A stretch of 33,150 bases of DNA from JAICYJ01 sp038212095 (GCA_038212095.1 JBBQUW010000034.1:1-33150); one strand, 5' to 3'; counted from the first letter of the stretch, positions 8,271 to 16,153 are shown. The notes: generated from the sequence alone by a model not told the origin. Numbers and translations are program-made.

Positions 8271-9625
8271 GCCGCCGCCTCCTCCCAGAACGGGCGCACC
8301 AGGCCGCGCTGCTCAAGCAGCCGGCGCAGGTCGAGCATCGCGGTGTAGGTCGCGAGCAGGTAGACCGGCCCGTCGCCCTCCGCTGCCACGGCGTCCAGCG
8401 CGGGCTCGGTCTGGGGCAACACATCGATCCGCTCCACCCCCGCGTACTTCAGCCGCATGCCGATCTCGGCCGCTCTGGTGCCGGTGCACACCACACGGTC
8501 GACCTGGCGAGCAAGAAGCTCGAAGTCGACGTCCCAGATCCACGAGATGTCGCGGCCGTCGGCGATGCGATCGTTCAGCGCCACCAGCATCGTCTTTGCG
8601 GCCGGGTCGCCCGCCAGGGTGCGGATCACCTCGTTCGCGCCGGCCGGATTCTTAACCAGCAGCAGCACCGACTCACGGCTACCAAGCGTGATCCGTTCAA
8701 AGCGGCCAAACGCGGCCGAGAACCGCTCCAGCCCCGCTGCCAGCCCGGCCGGATCAGCCAGATCGAGCCGGATCGCAAGCGCGGCCGCCGCCAGCGCGTT
8801 GTAAACGTTGTAGAGGCCGGGAAGCGGCAGCCGCACACGTACATCGCCGGACGGCGTGCAGAGCAGGAACGATACCGACCGCAGCCCGTCGAACTCGAGA
8901 TCGCGGGCCGCCACATGCAGCCGCGGCCGGGCATCGCCGCACGAGGGGCAGTGCCAGTCACCGAGGTGGCCAAGCGTGATCGTGTCGTACACGTAGCGAC
9001 CGCCGCAGTGCACGCACCACTTGGAGTCGGCGGCGTGCTGCATCGCGTCCAGCCCGATCGCCGGGTCATCGATGCCAAACCAGGTGGTGTCATCACGTAC
9101 GCGGCCGATCGAGGCCACCAGCGGATCGTCGGCGTTGCACACCAACGACGAGCCGGCGCTGAGCCGGGATGCGAGCGCGCGCCAGCGTTCCGCCACCAGC
9201 TCCAGCTCGCCGTAGCGGTCGAGCTGGTCTCGAAACAGGTTGCCGAGCACGATCGCGGACGGCGAGAGGGTCGCGGCAACCGACGCCAGGGCCGCCTCGT
9301 CCACCTCGAACAGTCCCAGATCCGCGCCATCGGTGTGAAGCAGCGCCGAGGCGACGCCGGACGGCAGGTTGGCGCCCGAGCCGTTGCGGCACAGCGCACG
9401 CCGTGGGGAGAGGATCGAGGCCGCCATCTTGGCGGTGGTGGTCTTGCCGTTGGTGGCCGAGATCAGCGCCGCTCCGTCCGGCAGGAGCGCGCCCAGGCGG
9501 CCGATCGCGTCCGGCTGCAGCCGCAGCAGCAGCCTGCCGGGCAGGGTGGTGCCGCCGCCCCGGCCGCTGAGGCGTGACAGCGCAGCCACCGACCGGGATA
9601 GCCCGGCTTTCGCACGGAACACCAT
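8267..9625 (-). CDS. murT: Lipid II isoglutaminyl synthase, Mur-ligase-like subunit MurT
   Basis: ATP-dependent amidoligase that activates the D-Glu carboxylate of lipid II for amidation. It has the Mur ligase ATP loop SATNGKTTTAKMAA and the central-domain segments LFEVDEAAL and GNLFRDQLDRYGE. A four-cysteine ribbon, CVHCGGRY ... CPSCG, is typical of MurT. The C-terminal DUF1727 part has KNPAGANEVIRTL and VALNDRIADGRDISWIWDVD. The length is 452 aa. It heads the leftward murT-gatD operon. The ATG at 9625 has no clear Shine-Dalgarno sequence. Confidence 0.93.
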   Translation of the reverse strand: MVFRAKAGLSRSVAALSRLSGRGGGTTLPGRLLLRLQPDAIGRLGALLPDGAALISATNGKTTTAKMAASILSPRRALCRNGSGANLPSGVASALLHTDGADLGLFEVDEAALASVAATLSPSAIVLGNLFRDQLDRYGELELVAERWRALASRLSAGSSLVCNADDPLVASIGRVRDDTTWFGIDDPAIGLDAMQHAADSKWCVHCGGRYVYDTITLGHLGDWHCPSCGDARPRLHVAARDLEFDGLRSVSFLLCTPSGDVRVRLPLPGLYNVYNALAAAALAIRLDLADPAGLAAGLERFSAAFGRFERITLGSRESVLLLVKNPAGANEVIRTLAGDPAAKTMLVALNDRIADGRDISWIWDVDFELLARQVDRVVCTGTRAAEIGMRLKYAGVERIDVLPQTEPALDAVAAEGDGPVYLLATYTAMLDLRRLLEQRGLVRPFWEEAAA

Positions 9626-9796
9626 GGCTAGATGGTTGATTTCATGGGATGTGTGGATTCTGGACGAAGGATGGGGTGTTCCAGACGGCGGGAGCGCCTG
9701 CAGTGCAGGCTGGATGAAGCCTGTGCAAAGGGGATCGTGACGTCTGGGACGGCCCAGACCAGTGCCAGGGCCGCGCAGCTCGTGGAATCAATCATC
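9626..9796. other. Non-coding stretch with two short inverted repeats
   Basis: No convincing gene lies here. GCCTGCA-g-TGCAGGC (9696-9710) is a perfect 7-bp inverted repeat. GTCTGGG-acgg-CCCAGAC (9741-9758) is a 7-bp hairpin with a 4-nt loop, 39 nt after the stop of the leftward gene 9797-10027. The second may terminate that transcript; the first could be an operator for murT. Neither has a T-run. Confidence 0.4.
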
Positions 9797-10027
9797 TCAG
9801 TCGGTGAGTTCCGCGGAGCCCGTGCTGAGCGACTGTTCCAGCTCGTCGTCGATGTCCGCCAGCCGAGCCTGCAGCCGCGCCCACGCCTCCGGCTCGACCT
9901 GCCGATAGATGGAGTCGTCGCGGGTGGCCTCCAGGTAGCCCTGCCAGGCCCGTCGCCGCAGCCGAGCTGCGGTCTGCATCATCAGACAGAATCGTTCGTC
10001 AACGCGATCTCTGAGGTGCGCGGCCAC
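9797..10027 (-). CDS. Small helical protein, unknown function
   Basis: This 76-aa, charged, probably all-helical protein contains VDERFCLMMQTAARLRRRAW and ARLQARLADIDDELEQS. The residue pattern is heptad-like, and the codon use favours this strand. It starts at a GTG. No family is recognised. It is oriented like murT, with which it could share a transcript. A rightward reading frame over the same bases looks like a shadow. Confidence 0.55.
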   Translation of the reverse strand: MAAHLRDRVDERFCLMMQTAARLRRRAWQGYLEATRDDSIYRQVEPEAWARLQARLADIDDELEQSLSTGSAELTD

Positions 10028-10105
10028 GGTGTCTCGAAGTCTACCCGGGGCGTGTGACGTGACGACCGGAGGGGTTGATGGCCGGGCAAGGCACCACGCC
10101 CGCGC

Positions 10106-10133
10106 TTGCAGGCGGCCGCCGGTTTGCTATATT
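10106..10133 (+). promoter_or_regulatory. Sigma-70-type promoter of the HNH-repeat protein gene
   Basis: TTGCAG (10106-10111) and TATATT (10128-10133) are spaced by 16 bp, unusually AT-rich for this region. Transcription would start near 10140, just before a CCCGC-tgct-GCGGG hairpin (10141-10154), giving a leader of about 70 nt. Confidence 0.55.
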
Positions 10134-10213
10134 CGTTGCGCCCGCTGCTGCGGGTCGTCAACGTTTGCGCCGGGGGTCGGCGCGACTTGGGATCTTCAGG
10201 GGTTGTGATCTGA

Positions 10214-10897
10214 TTGCGGCGCAAGACGGTGTACCGGGCGATCGAGGGAATCGATCGTAGCCAGCTGGAACAATTCCAGGCCGGGATGCGGAAGCGGTAC
10301 TCTGACGAGCACATCCTGGAGGAGCTGAACGCCTGCGCCAAGCGGCTGGGGCGCTCGCCGACGATGCGCGAGTTCGAGGCCGACCCACAGACGACCGTCC
10401 ATCCTCAGACGGTGATCGAGCACTTCAAGTCGTGGAACCGCGCCAAGCGGCTGGCCGGTCTGGTGCCACGCCGGTTCGCCACCCGCGAGGAGCTGCTGCG
10501 GCTGCTGCGCGACCTGGGCGAGGAGATGGGGCGGGTGCCCACGGCGAAGGACATCGAGGCTCGCAAGGGCTCGATGCCGTCCAAGTCGCTCTACTGGCAC
10601 ACCTTCGGCTCGCTCAACAACGCGCTCAAAGAGGCAGGTTTCGACGTGCCGGTGGGGGAGGAGCGGCTGGAGCGCGCGATCGATCAGGGCTCGGCGCTGG
10701 CGGTGCGGGTGGGGCGGCTGCCAAAGTTCGCAGACTGGGCGCAGGCGCGCCGCGCGGATGGATCGATGCTGACCGAGTGGCAGGTGTACCGGATGTTCGA
10801 CGCCCGGCGCGGTGCCTGGTCGACCTTCCAGTTCCTGATCCGAAAGCGTCTCGAGGACAGCGGCGTCGCGGTCTCGCCGGAAGGCCGGATCGGCTAG
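10214..10897 (+). CDS. Protein with three homing-endonuclease-associated (HNH) repeats
   Basis: A 227-aa basic protein made of three repeats of about 60 residues of the kind found beside HNH homing endonucleases. The core pattern is ELLRLLRDLGEEMGRVPTAKDIEA ... FGSLNNALKEAGF, with variants near residues 29-86, 88-145 and 148-215. These repeats are thought to bind DNA as helical units. No HNH or other nuclease motif is present, so a DNA-binding or regulatory role is likelier than endonuclease activity. The start at 10214 is a TTG directly after a stop; a GTG at 10229 is an alternative. Confidence 0.75.
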   Translation: MRRKTVYRAIEGIDRSQLEQFQAGMRKRYSDEHILEELNACAKRLGRSPTMREFEADPQTTVHPQTVIEHFKSWNRAKRLAGLVPRRFATREELLRLLRDLGEEMGRVPTAKDIEARKGSMPSKSLYWHTFGSLNNALKEAGFDVPVGEERLERAIDQGSALAVRVGRLPKFADWAQARRADGSMLTEWQVYRMFDARRGAWSTFQFLIRKRLEDSGVAVSPEGRIG

Positions 10898-10922
10898 AGC
10901 GGTCGCGGCACGCGCTGCACGC

Positions 10923-11342
10923 TCACGCGCATAGCGGGCAGTCCTCACGCTCGAGCAGCGAGAGCCCGAACACGGCCTCGGCCAGGGCGCGTGACAGCAG
11001 GGCGGGCGTCTCGCGCTCGCCCAGCACGTCGATCATCCGGTCGAGCGGAAGCAGCCGCGGGCCGACGCTGAGCTGCACGAGCGCCACGGCCGGCGCTCCC
11101 CGCTCGGCATCGGCGCCGCCCGTCAGCTCGACGGGCCCCACGAGCGCGACCGTCGCGCAGCTCTCGGCGTGGCGAAACCGGCGCAGGTAGAAGGGCGGCA
11201 TCTCACCGCCAAGATCGTGGTAGCGGTAGCCGGCCGCGGCCGGCTGCGCAGGCACGTGCGCGTGGGAGCAGCAGCGCTCCACGCGGCGAATATCCGACGG
11301 GTCGATGCCCCCTCGCAGGCGACCCAACATCCTCATCGTCAT
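10923..11342 (-). CDS. Cys-containing conserved-looking protein, unknown function
   Basis: A 139-aa protein taken from the ATG at 11342, which follows an AGGG; ATG 11336 also fits. It contains RRVERCCSHAH near the N-terminus, a YHDLGGEMPPFYLRRFRHAE segment, and ends in EREDCPLCA. The CC and CPLC pairs could bind a metal. The middle (ATVALVGPVELTGG, APAVALVQLSVGPRLLPLD) reads as strands. It diverges from the sigma gene across a 164-bp spacer. The longer open frame up to 11540 covers that spacer and is less likely. Confidence 0.55.
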   Translation of the reverse strand: MTMRMLGRLRGGIDPSDIRRVERCCSHAHVPAQPAAAGYRYHDLGGEMPPFYLRRFRHAESCATVALVGPVELTGGADAERGAPAVALVQLSVGPRLLPLDRMIDVLGERETPALLSRALAEAVFGLSLLEREDCPLCA

Positions 11343-11506
11343 GCCCTGGTTGTCGGTCGCAGACGGGCACGCCTCATCCCCCGGCGGCGCTAACTCACAC
11401 CGGACGATTCGCAAGTTGGCCCGATTCGTGCTCAAGAGTCTGTCCCGCGCGGCCGATTTCACCAACACGGAGACGAACGGCGTCTCCCGACAAAGGAATG
11501 CTTCCA

Positions 11507-12439
11507 GTGAGCAACGCGCCCAGCGACGACGAGCCGACACCGCTCGAGCCGACCGCAGCCCTCGATTCGCCTGAGGCGGTCGAGGAGCTCGACCTGGTCG
11601 AGAGCTCGGCTCCCGCCATCGACCTGCTGCACACCTACGTGCGCCAGATCGGTGACGGCGCGCTGCTTACCCACGAGGAGGAGCTCGACCTGGCCCGCCG
11701 CAAGGACATGGGCGACGCGGCCGCCAAGGCCCGCCTGGTGGAGTGCAACCTGCGGCTGGTGATCAGCATGGCGCGCGCCTACTCGTCGTCGGGCGTGCCC
11801 CTGCTCGATCTGATCCAGGAGGGGAACATGGGCCTGATGCGCGCGGTCGAGAAGTTCGACTACCGCCGCGGCTACAAGCTCTCGACCTACGCCACCTGGT
11901 GGATCCGCCAATCGATGTCGCGCGCGATCGCCGACCAGGGCCGCACGATCCGGCTGCCGCTCCACATCCTGGACGTGATCAAGAAGCTGCACCGTGCCAA
12001 CCGCAAGCTCACCCAGCAGCTGGGCCGCGATCCGCTGCTCAGCGAGCTGGCCACCGAGCTGGAGCTGCCCGTCGAGCGCGTGATCGAGCTGCGTCGCATG
12101 ATCGAGGATCCGGTCTCGCTGGAGACTCCTGTCGGCGATGGCGAGTCGCTGTTCGCCGACATGGTCGAGGACGTCAACTCGCTGCGCCCCGACGACCAGG
12201 TCGCCGGAAACGAGCGCACCAAGGAGCTGCACGAGGCGCTGGAAGGGCTGAACGAGCGCACCCGTCACGTGCTCGAGGCGAGATTCGGGCTGGGCGATCG
12301 TGAGCCGGCCACGCTGGAGCAGGTTGGGACGGAGATCGGCGTAACCCGCGAACGGGTGCGCCAGATCGAGACGCGCGCGCTGCGCGAGCTCGAGAGCCGC
12401 AACCCGACGCTGAAGGATTTTCTGCCCGGGCACGAGTGA
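11507..12439 (+). CDS. RNA polymerase sigma factor, sigma-70 group 1/2 (SigA/RpoD-like)
   Basis: Directs RNA polymerase to -35/-10 promoters. It has region 1.2 (DLLHTYVRQIGDGALLTHEEE), region 2 (ECNLRLVISMARAYSSSGVPL, DLIQEGNMGLMRAVEKFDYRRGYKLSTYATWWIRQ), region 3 (QGRTIRLPLHILDVIKK) and region 4 (LNERTRHVLEARFGL, TLEQVGTEIGVTRERVRQIE). The length of 310 aa is short for a housekeeping sigma, so it is either a compact primary sigma or a SigB/HrdB-like group 2 factor. The GTG at 11507 is preferred because AGGA lies 9 nt upstream; ATG 11498 is too close to it. Confidence 0.92.
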   Translation: MSNAPSDDEPTPLEPTAALDSPEAVEELDLVESSAPAIDLLHTYVRQIGDGALLTHEEELDLARRKDMGDAAAKARLVECNLRLVISMARAYSSSGVPLLDLIQEGNMGLMRAVEKFDYRRGYKLSTYATWWIRQSMSRAIADQGRTIRLPLHILDVIKKLHRANRKLTQQLGRDPLLSELATELELPVERVIELRRMIEDPVSLETPVGDGESLFADMVEDVNSLRPDDQVAGNERTKELHEALEGLNERTRHVLEARFGLGDREPATLEQVGTEIGVTRERVRQIETRALRELESRNPTLKDFLPGHE

Positions 12440-13476
12440 GCACGCTCTCGGCCGTCCTGCAATCGTTCGCGTCGCACCTCTCCCGGGTCAGCCTGACGCT
12501 ACTCGGGCTGGCGGTGGCGTTGCACATCGCGAACCTGCTGCTGCGCGCCACCGCGTGGCGGGCGATCCTGGTGGCCGCCGTGCCGGGCCACCGCGTCTCG
12601 TGGCGGAGCGTGACCGGTGCCTACGTCGCCGGCGTCGGCATGAACGGCGTTGTACCGGCCCGCGGCGGCGATGTTGTGAAAGTGATCCTGGCCAACCGCG
12701 CGGTGCCGGGGGCGAGCTGCGCGGTGGTCGCCTCGGGGCTGCTGGTCGAGACGATGCTGGACGGCGTGGTGGGAGGCGTCCTGCTGGGCTGGGCGGTGTG
12801 GTCGGGGGCGGTACCCAGCCGGCTGCTGACGATGCAACCGCCCGGCGGAGACGGCGTCATCGTGCTGATCGGCTCGGTGCTGATCGGCGCCATCGTGATC
12901 GCGGCAGGTCGCGCCCGCGGTGCCGTCGGACGGCTGGCCCATCGGCTTCGGCAGGGCGTCGCGATCCTCGAGTCACCGCCGCTCTATCTGCGGCGGGTGG
13001 CGTTCCCCCAGACGATCGGCTGGCTGTTTCGCGTCGCCTCGATGTACTGCTTCCTGGCCGCATTTCACGTTCCAGGAGGATGGGGGGAGGCGGCCCTGGC
13101 GCTGGTGGCCGGCGGTATCTCCTCGCTGGTGCCCCTGACGCCCGGTGGCGCCGGAACCCAGCAGGCCCTGCTGGTGGTGCTGCTGGCGGGCGTGGCGACG
13201 CCGGCAGCCGTGCTCTCGTTCAGCATCGGGACGCAGCTGGTGATGACCAGCGTGAACGTTCTGGCGGGAGGCGTCTGTGCCGGTTTGATGCTGCGGACGA
13301 TGCCGTGGCGGGTGCGGCTCACGCTGCCGTCGGAACCGGAACCGGTGCCGATCCCGCTGCCGAGCACACCTCCGGCGAGTAACAGCCAACCGCCGGTCGC
13401 ACGGCTGGCACACTTCGTGGCGTGCACTCGCTGCAGTCATTCTGGAACGCTACGTCGGCGTTCGCCGATCGGCTGA
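12436..13476 (+). CDS. Flippase-like membrane protein (LPG synthase TM family), copy 1
   Basis: A multi-pass inner-membrane protein of the lysylphosphatidylglycerol-synthase TM / AglD family, without the soluble synthase domain. Family features include NLLLRATAWRAIL, the conserved GVVPARGGDVVKV loop, VPLTPGGAGTQQALL and VLSFSIGTQLV. It probably moves a lipid or lipid-linked substrate. The GTG start overlaps the sigma stop (GTGA). The last 25 or so residues are not membrane-like and overlap the next gene by 55 bp. Its 346 aa make it slightly longer than its paralogue. Confidence 0.85.
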   Translation: MSTLSAVLQSFASHLSRVSLTLLGLAVALHIANLLLRATAWRAILVAAVPGHRVSWRSVTGAYVAGVGMNGVVPARGGDVVKVILANRAVPGASCAVVASGLLVETMLDGVVGGVLLGWAVWSGAVPSRLLTMQPPGGDGVIVLIGSVLIGAIVIAAGRARGAVGRLAHRLRQGVAILESPPLYLRRVAFPQTIGWLFRVASMYCFLAAFHVPGGWGEAALALVAGGISSLVPLTPGGAGTQQALLVVLLAGVATPAAVLSFSIGTQLVMTSVNVLAGGVCAGLMLRTMPWRVRLTLPSEPEPVPIPLPSTPPASNSQPPVARLAHFVACTRCSHSGTLRRRSPIG

Positions 13477-14384
13477 GCGCGGTCGGGCTCGAGGCGCTGA
13501 TGATCGCCCTCGCGCTGCACCTGACCAACCTGCTGCTGCGCGCCACCGCGTGGCGCAACATCCTGGCCGCGGCGCATCCACAGCACCGCATGCGCTGGCG
13601 CACCGTGACCGGCGCGTACCTGTCGGGCGTCGGGCTGAACAACCTGGTGCCGGCCCGCGGCGGCGACGTGATGAAGGTCTTCCTGGTACACCGCACGGTG
13701 CCCGAGACGCCGTACACCACGATCACGGCCAGCCTGCTGACCGAGACGCTGTTCGATGCCTTGGTAGGGACGACCCTCCTGATCTGGGCGTTCAGCTCCG
13801 GCGTGATCCCGGGCGTGCCTGACCTGACAGGACGGATCGCCGCGTTCGAGTGGTCGTTCTTCGCCGGACACACGCGCACGTTTGCCGTGATGCTGGCCCT
13901 GCTGCTGATCGGCCTCGCGATCGCCTTCTCGTGGATCGAGCGGCGAGCCAATCGCTTCTGGGACGGCATCAAGGACGGCCTGGCGATCCTGCGCACTCCC
14001 GGACGCTATCTGCGTCAGGTGGTGCTGCTGCAGGCACTGGGCTGGATCTGCCGCGCGCTGGCCATATACGAGTTCCTGGACGCATTTGGCATCCCGGCAA
14101 ACCTGTCCGACGCGACGCTGGCGCTGTCGGCCGGCAGCATCGCGACGCTGCTGCCGCTGACGCCGGGAGGCATCGGCCCGCAGCAGGCGCTGCTCGTCTT
14201 CATGTTCAGCGGAGTCGCCGCACGCTCGGCCGTGCTCTCGTTCAGCGTCGGCATGCAGTTCGCGATCACGGTCACCAACGCGCTGGTAGGCGGGACATGC
14301 CTGACGCTGATGCTGGGACGGCTGCCCTGGAAGCGGGCCGGTCGCCACGACGCTGCCATCTCCTCTTCCGGTCACGCGCGATAA
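13422..14384 (+). CDS. Flippase-like membrane protein (LPG synthase TM family), copy 2
   Basis: This is a paralogue of the preceding gene along its whole length. It shares LHLTNLLLRATAWRNIL, NNLVPARGGDVMKVFL, LLPLTPGGIGPQQALLV and VLSFSVGMQFA. It has 320 aa and starts at a GTG inside the end of copy 1. Its TAA stop at 14382-14384 lies inside the sequence that is repeated at the far end of the integrated element. The last few codons may therefore have been supplied by the incoming DNA. Confidence 0.85.
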   Translation: MHSLQSFWNATSAFADRLSAVGLEALMIALALHLTNLLLRATAWRNILAAAHPQHRMRWRTVTGAYLSGVGLNNLVPARGGDVMKVFLVHRTVPETPYTTITASLLTETLFDALVGTTLLIWAFSSGVIPGVPDLTGRIAAFEWSFFAGHTRTFAVMLALLLIGLAIAFSWIERRANRFWDGIKDGLAILRTPGRYLRQVVLLQALGWICRALAIYEFLDAFGIPANLSDATLALSAGSIATLLPLTPGGIGPQQALLVFMFSGVAARSAVLSFSVGMQFAITVTNALVGGTCLTLMLGRLPWKRAGRHDAAISSSGHAR

Positions 14385-14508
14385 TGCTGGCTCGGTCAAG
14401 TCGAGAACGAGAAGCGTTGACCGCTGGGTGGTGAGCTGGTGCCATGTGCGAGCGACCCTACACAGGCCGTCGGACGGACAGGCCTCCTAGCAACTACCTT
14501 GGTCGATT
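14372..14508 (+). repeat. Left direct repeat of the integrated element (junction with host)
   Basis: These 137 bp recur at 32897-33036 in the same orientation with a few single-base changes. The repeat begins tcacgcgcgataatgctggc inside the end of the flippase gene. It contains the inverted repeat CGGTCAA (14393-14399) / TTGACCG (14417-14423) and CCGTC-g-GACGG (14468-14478). It ends inside the leftward gene 14487-14975. The first part is likely the recombination core and the remainder the left end of the element. Apart from the two gene ends it is non-coding. Confidence 0.85.
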
Positions 14509-14975
14509 GTTATTCCACCTCTCCCCATCATCGGGATGCCGAAGCTCCAGTGGTTCAATGTGGTGGCAATGGTGTAGGCGTCGCAGGCGGTCGGATTCGA
14601 TTTGAAGTCCTGATCGATCGCTGACTGCACCTGCTGCGGCGTGGCATTTGGGCCAAGCGCCAAGAGGTCTGGATACATCCGCTGGAAGTAGGCGAGATTC
14701 GCGGGGTCAACGACCGTGCAGGTCAGTGGCCCAGCAGTGCCGTCAGCGCCGTATGTGGGAGTCGGGCAGGGCGGCTGCATCCGGTTCGCTTGGGCCTTGG
14801 CAAGCGCTGATCGCTCCCGGCTTATCACCGCACCATCCGCGATCTGCTGATGATCCAACTCGGTGATCCGTTGCCGTAACGCGGAATCCGAGATCGGAGT
14901 GTGAAGCCACCAACCGGCGGCCGCTCCGACGGCGCCTGCGAGCAGCATGGCGATGAGCACCCCAGCGGTCTTCAC
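14487..14975 (-). CDS. Membrane-anchored secreted protein of the element, unknown
   Basis: A 162-aa protein with an N-terminal signal anchor (MKTAGVLIAMLLAGAVGAAAGWWL). A helical segment follows (SALRQRITELDHQQIADGAVIS), then a Cys-containing external domain with PPCPTPTYG, LTCTVV, TACDAY and a terminal GSC. Disulphides are plausible outside the membrane. Its last codons lie in the left direct repeat. It is absent from the second element copy, where 14509-15207 is missing, so it is dispensable there. Superinfection exclusion or a spanin-like job is possible but unsupported. Confidence 0.65.
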   Translation of the reverse strand: MKTAGVLIAMLLAGAVGAAAGWWLHTPISDSALRQRITELDHQQIADGAVISRERSALAKAQANRMQPPCPTPTYGADGTAGPLTCTVVDPANLAYFQRMYPDLLALGPNATPQQVQSAIDQDFKSNPTACDAYTIATTLNHWSFGIPMMGRGGITIDQGSC

Positions 14976-14997
14976 GCGGCGATTGTGTCACATCTGT

Positions 14998-15300
14998 ATG
15001 CTCGCTGGCGCGTTGGCGCGGCGACTTCCTGATGGTGAAATCACGGGGCTGGATGGCAGCATGGTTGGCGTTGGCGCGGTGCAGTTGCTGGGTGGCGCGT
15101 GGGCGCTTGGCCTGGTCACCTACAAAGCGTCGCACCCGCGGCACCTGACGGAGCTTGGGGTGCGGGAGGCGCGTGCGTTGGCGTTGGCGGTGTTGGAGTG
15201 GGCGCAGGTGATCGAGGACAAGAACACGCCGACGCTGGTGGGCGACTTGGCGGATGCGGTTAGGGCTTCCAGTCGGCGGGCACCAGTCGAAGATAGGTGA
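14998..15300 (+). CDS. Rightward small protein of the element, unknown
   Basis: This appears to be the only rightward gene in the element: 100 aa from the ATG at 14998. Strong G/C bias at third codon positions supports it. A central hydrophobic stretch (VGVGAVQLLGGAWALGLVTY) is followed by an amphipathic helix, HLTELGVREARALALAVLEW. It diverges from 14487-14975 with 22 bp between starts and overlaps the end of the convergent endolysin by 41 bp. In the second copy a base change makes an early stop three codons before the end. Function is unknown. Confidence 0.5.
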   Translation: MLAGALARRLPDGEITGLDGSMVGVGAVQLLGGAWALGLVTYKASHPRHLTELGVREARALALAVLEWAQVIEDKNTPTLVGDLADAVRASSRRAPVEDR

Positions 15301-15766
15301 CGGTTGCGCGGGGGAAGCCGCCGGCTTCCCAGCTGAGGCGGTGGATGGCGGGTTCGCCGTCCCAGCCGTGTGAGCCGATCAGTGGGTCGGGTCGCCAGCC
15401 GCCCTGGAGCAACTGCACGCCGTGCAAGCCGGGGTAGTCGCCGAACACGATGATGTCGCCACGGCGCGCTTGCCAGCGGGGTATGTGGCGCAGGTGCGCG
15501 AGCATGGTGCCGGTGTAGCCGGCGCCGTCGTAGGCGCGGCCGTTGGGGTCGGGCGCGCCGCGCCAGCGACAGATGAGCGTGATCAGGCCGGTGCAGTCTG
15601 TGCGTCTCGGCAGCGCGAACGGGGGCGCGTTAACGGGGATCGGCCGGATCTCGCCCCAGCTGATCTGCGGGTTCTTGCTGGCAGCCCACCACCACGCCCC
15701 AACGATGCTCAAACGCAGCCGTCGCGCGGCGCGGCCAAGTGGCCACGGACGTGGCCACAGGTTCAT
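15260..15766 (-). CDS. Endolysin-like NlpC/P60-type peptidoglycan hydrolase
   Basis: A 168-aa protein with the layout of an NlpC/P60 cysteine peptidase. The nucleophile motif is TDCTGLITLICRW (Cys58). RRGDIIVFGDYPGLHGVQLL follows, where GDIIVF and His115 match the GDLVFF ... HVGI signature, and HGW near 133 is a candidate third residue. It would cut peptide stems of peptidoglycan to release progeny. The N-terminal WWWAAS segment is hydrophobic. It directly follows the holin (ATGA overlap) and ends the leftward operon. Confidence 0.75.
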   Translation of the reverse strand: MNLWPRPWPLGRAARRLRLSIVGAWWWAASKNPQISWGEIRPIPVNAPPFALPRRTDCTGLITLICRWRGAPDPNGRAYDGAGYTGTMLAHLRHIPRWQARRGDIIVFGDYPGLHGVQLLQGGWRPDPLIGSHGWDGEPAIHRLSWEAGGFPRATVTYLRLVPADWKP

Positions 15767-16056
15767 GGCTGCGCCACCTGTACGGGCGCCTGCGCCGTTC
15801 CGGCGGCCGCGGCGGGGGTCTGGGTCGTGTTGCGGGTCTGGACGAGCTGGGCGGCGCTGGCGATCGCGTAGGCGTTCTTGGCGCGGGCCTGGCGGATCAC
15901 GCCATCGGCGATCAGCAGTGTTGCCACCAGGCCGGTGTCGGCCAAGACGACGTGCTGCTGGAACGCTGAGAGGTGGACGCCGAACGCGAGCAGCGTCTGC
16001 AGGACGCCGGCGACCAGGGCGACGAGTTGGGCGCGGGTGATGTTGGGGGTGGTCAT
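15763..16056 (-). CDS. Holin-like small membrane protein
   Basis: A 97-aa protein beginning MTTPNITRAQLVALVAGVLQ. Two hydrophobic stretches follow (LVALVAGVLQTLLAFGV and VVLADTGLVATLLIADGVI), then a basic RQARAKNAY and a flexible Ala/Thr/Gln tail. This plan resembles actinophage holins, which form membrane holes to let the endolysin out. Its ATG overlaps the stop of the 28-aa gene upstream (ATGA), and its stop overlaps the endolysin start. Confidence 0.75.
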   Translation of the reverse strand: MTTPNITRAQLVALVAGVLQTLLAFGVHLSAFQQHVVLADTGLVATLLIADGVIRQARAKNAYAIASAAQLVQTRNTTQTPAAAAGTAQAPVQVAQP

Positions 16057-16139
16057 CGCTTCTTCCCCTTGGCGATCCGGCCGCTCTTGCGACAGAAGCC
16101 GCATTTGCAGCCCTTGCGGTGTCCTGATCCGTGTGCCAT
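16053..16139 (-). CDS. 28-aa basic peptide with a CxCxxC motif
   Basis: The reading frame encodes 28 residues, 12 of them Lys, Arg or His, around KGCKCGFCRKSG. A strong GGAGG lies 8 nt before the ATG, and its TGA overlaps the holin ATG, so it is surely translated and coupled. Three cysteines plus an N-terminal His could bind zinc; the peptide could also touch nucleic acid or anionic lipid. No family is recognised. Confidence 0.7.
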   Translation of the reverse strand: MAHGSGHRKGCKCGFCRKSGRIAKGKKR

Positions 16140-16153
16140 CGGTGGTGCCTCCT

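Noticed and set aside
7353..8348. Rightward 331-aa frame over gatD
   Set aside because: The minus-strand frame has the full GatD motifs; this one does not resemble a protein family.
14393..14423. CGGTCAA...TTGACCG inverted repeat as a tRNA or terminator
   Set aside because: No cloverleaf or T-loop sequence can be drawn, and the 17-nt loop and lack of a T-run do not suit a terminator.
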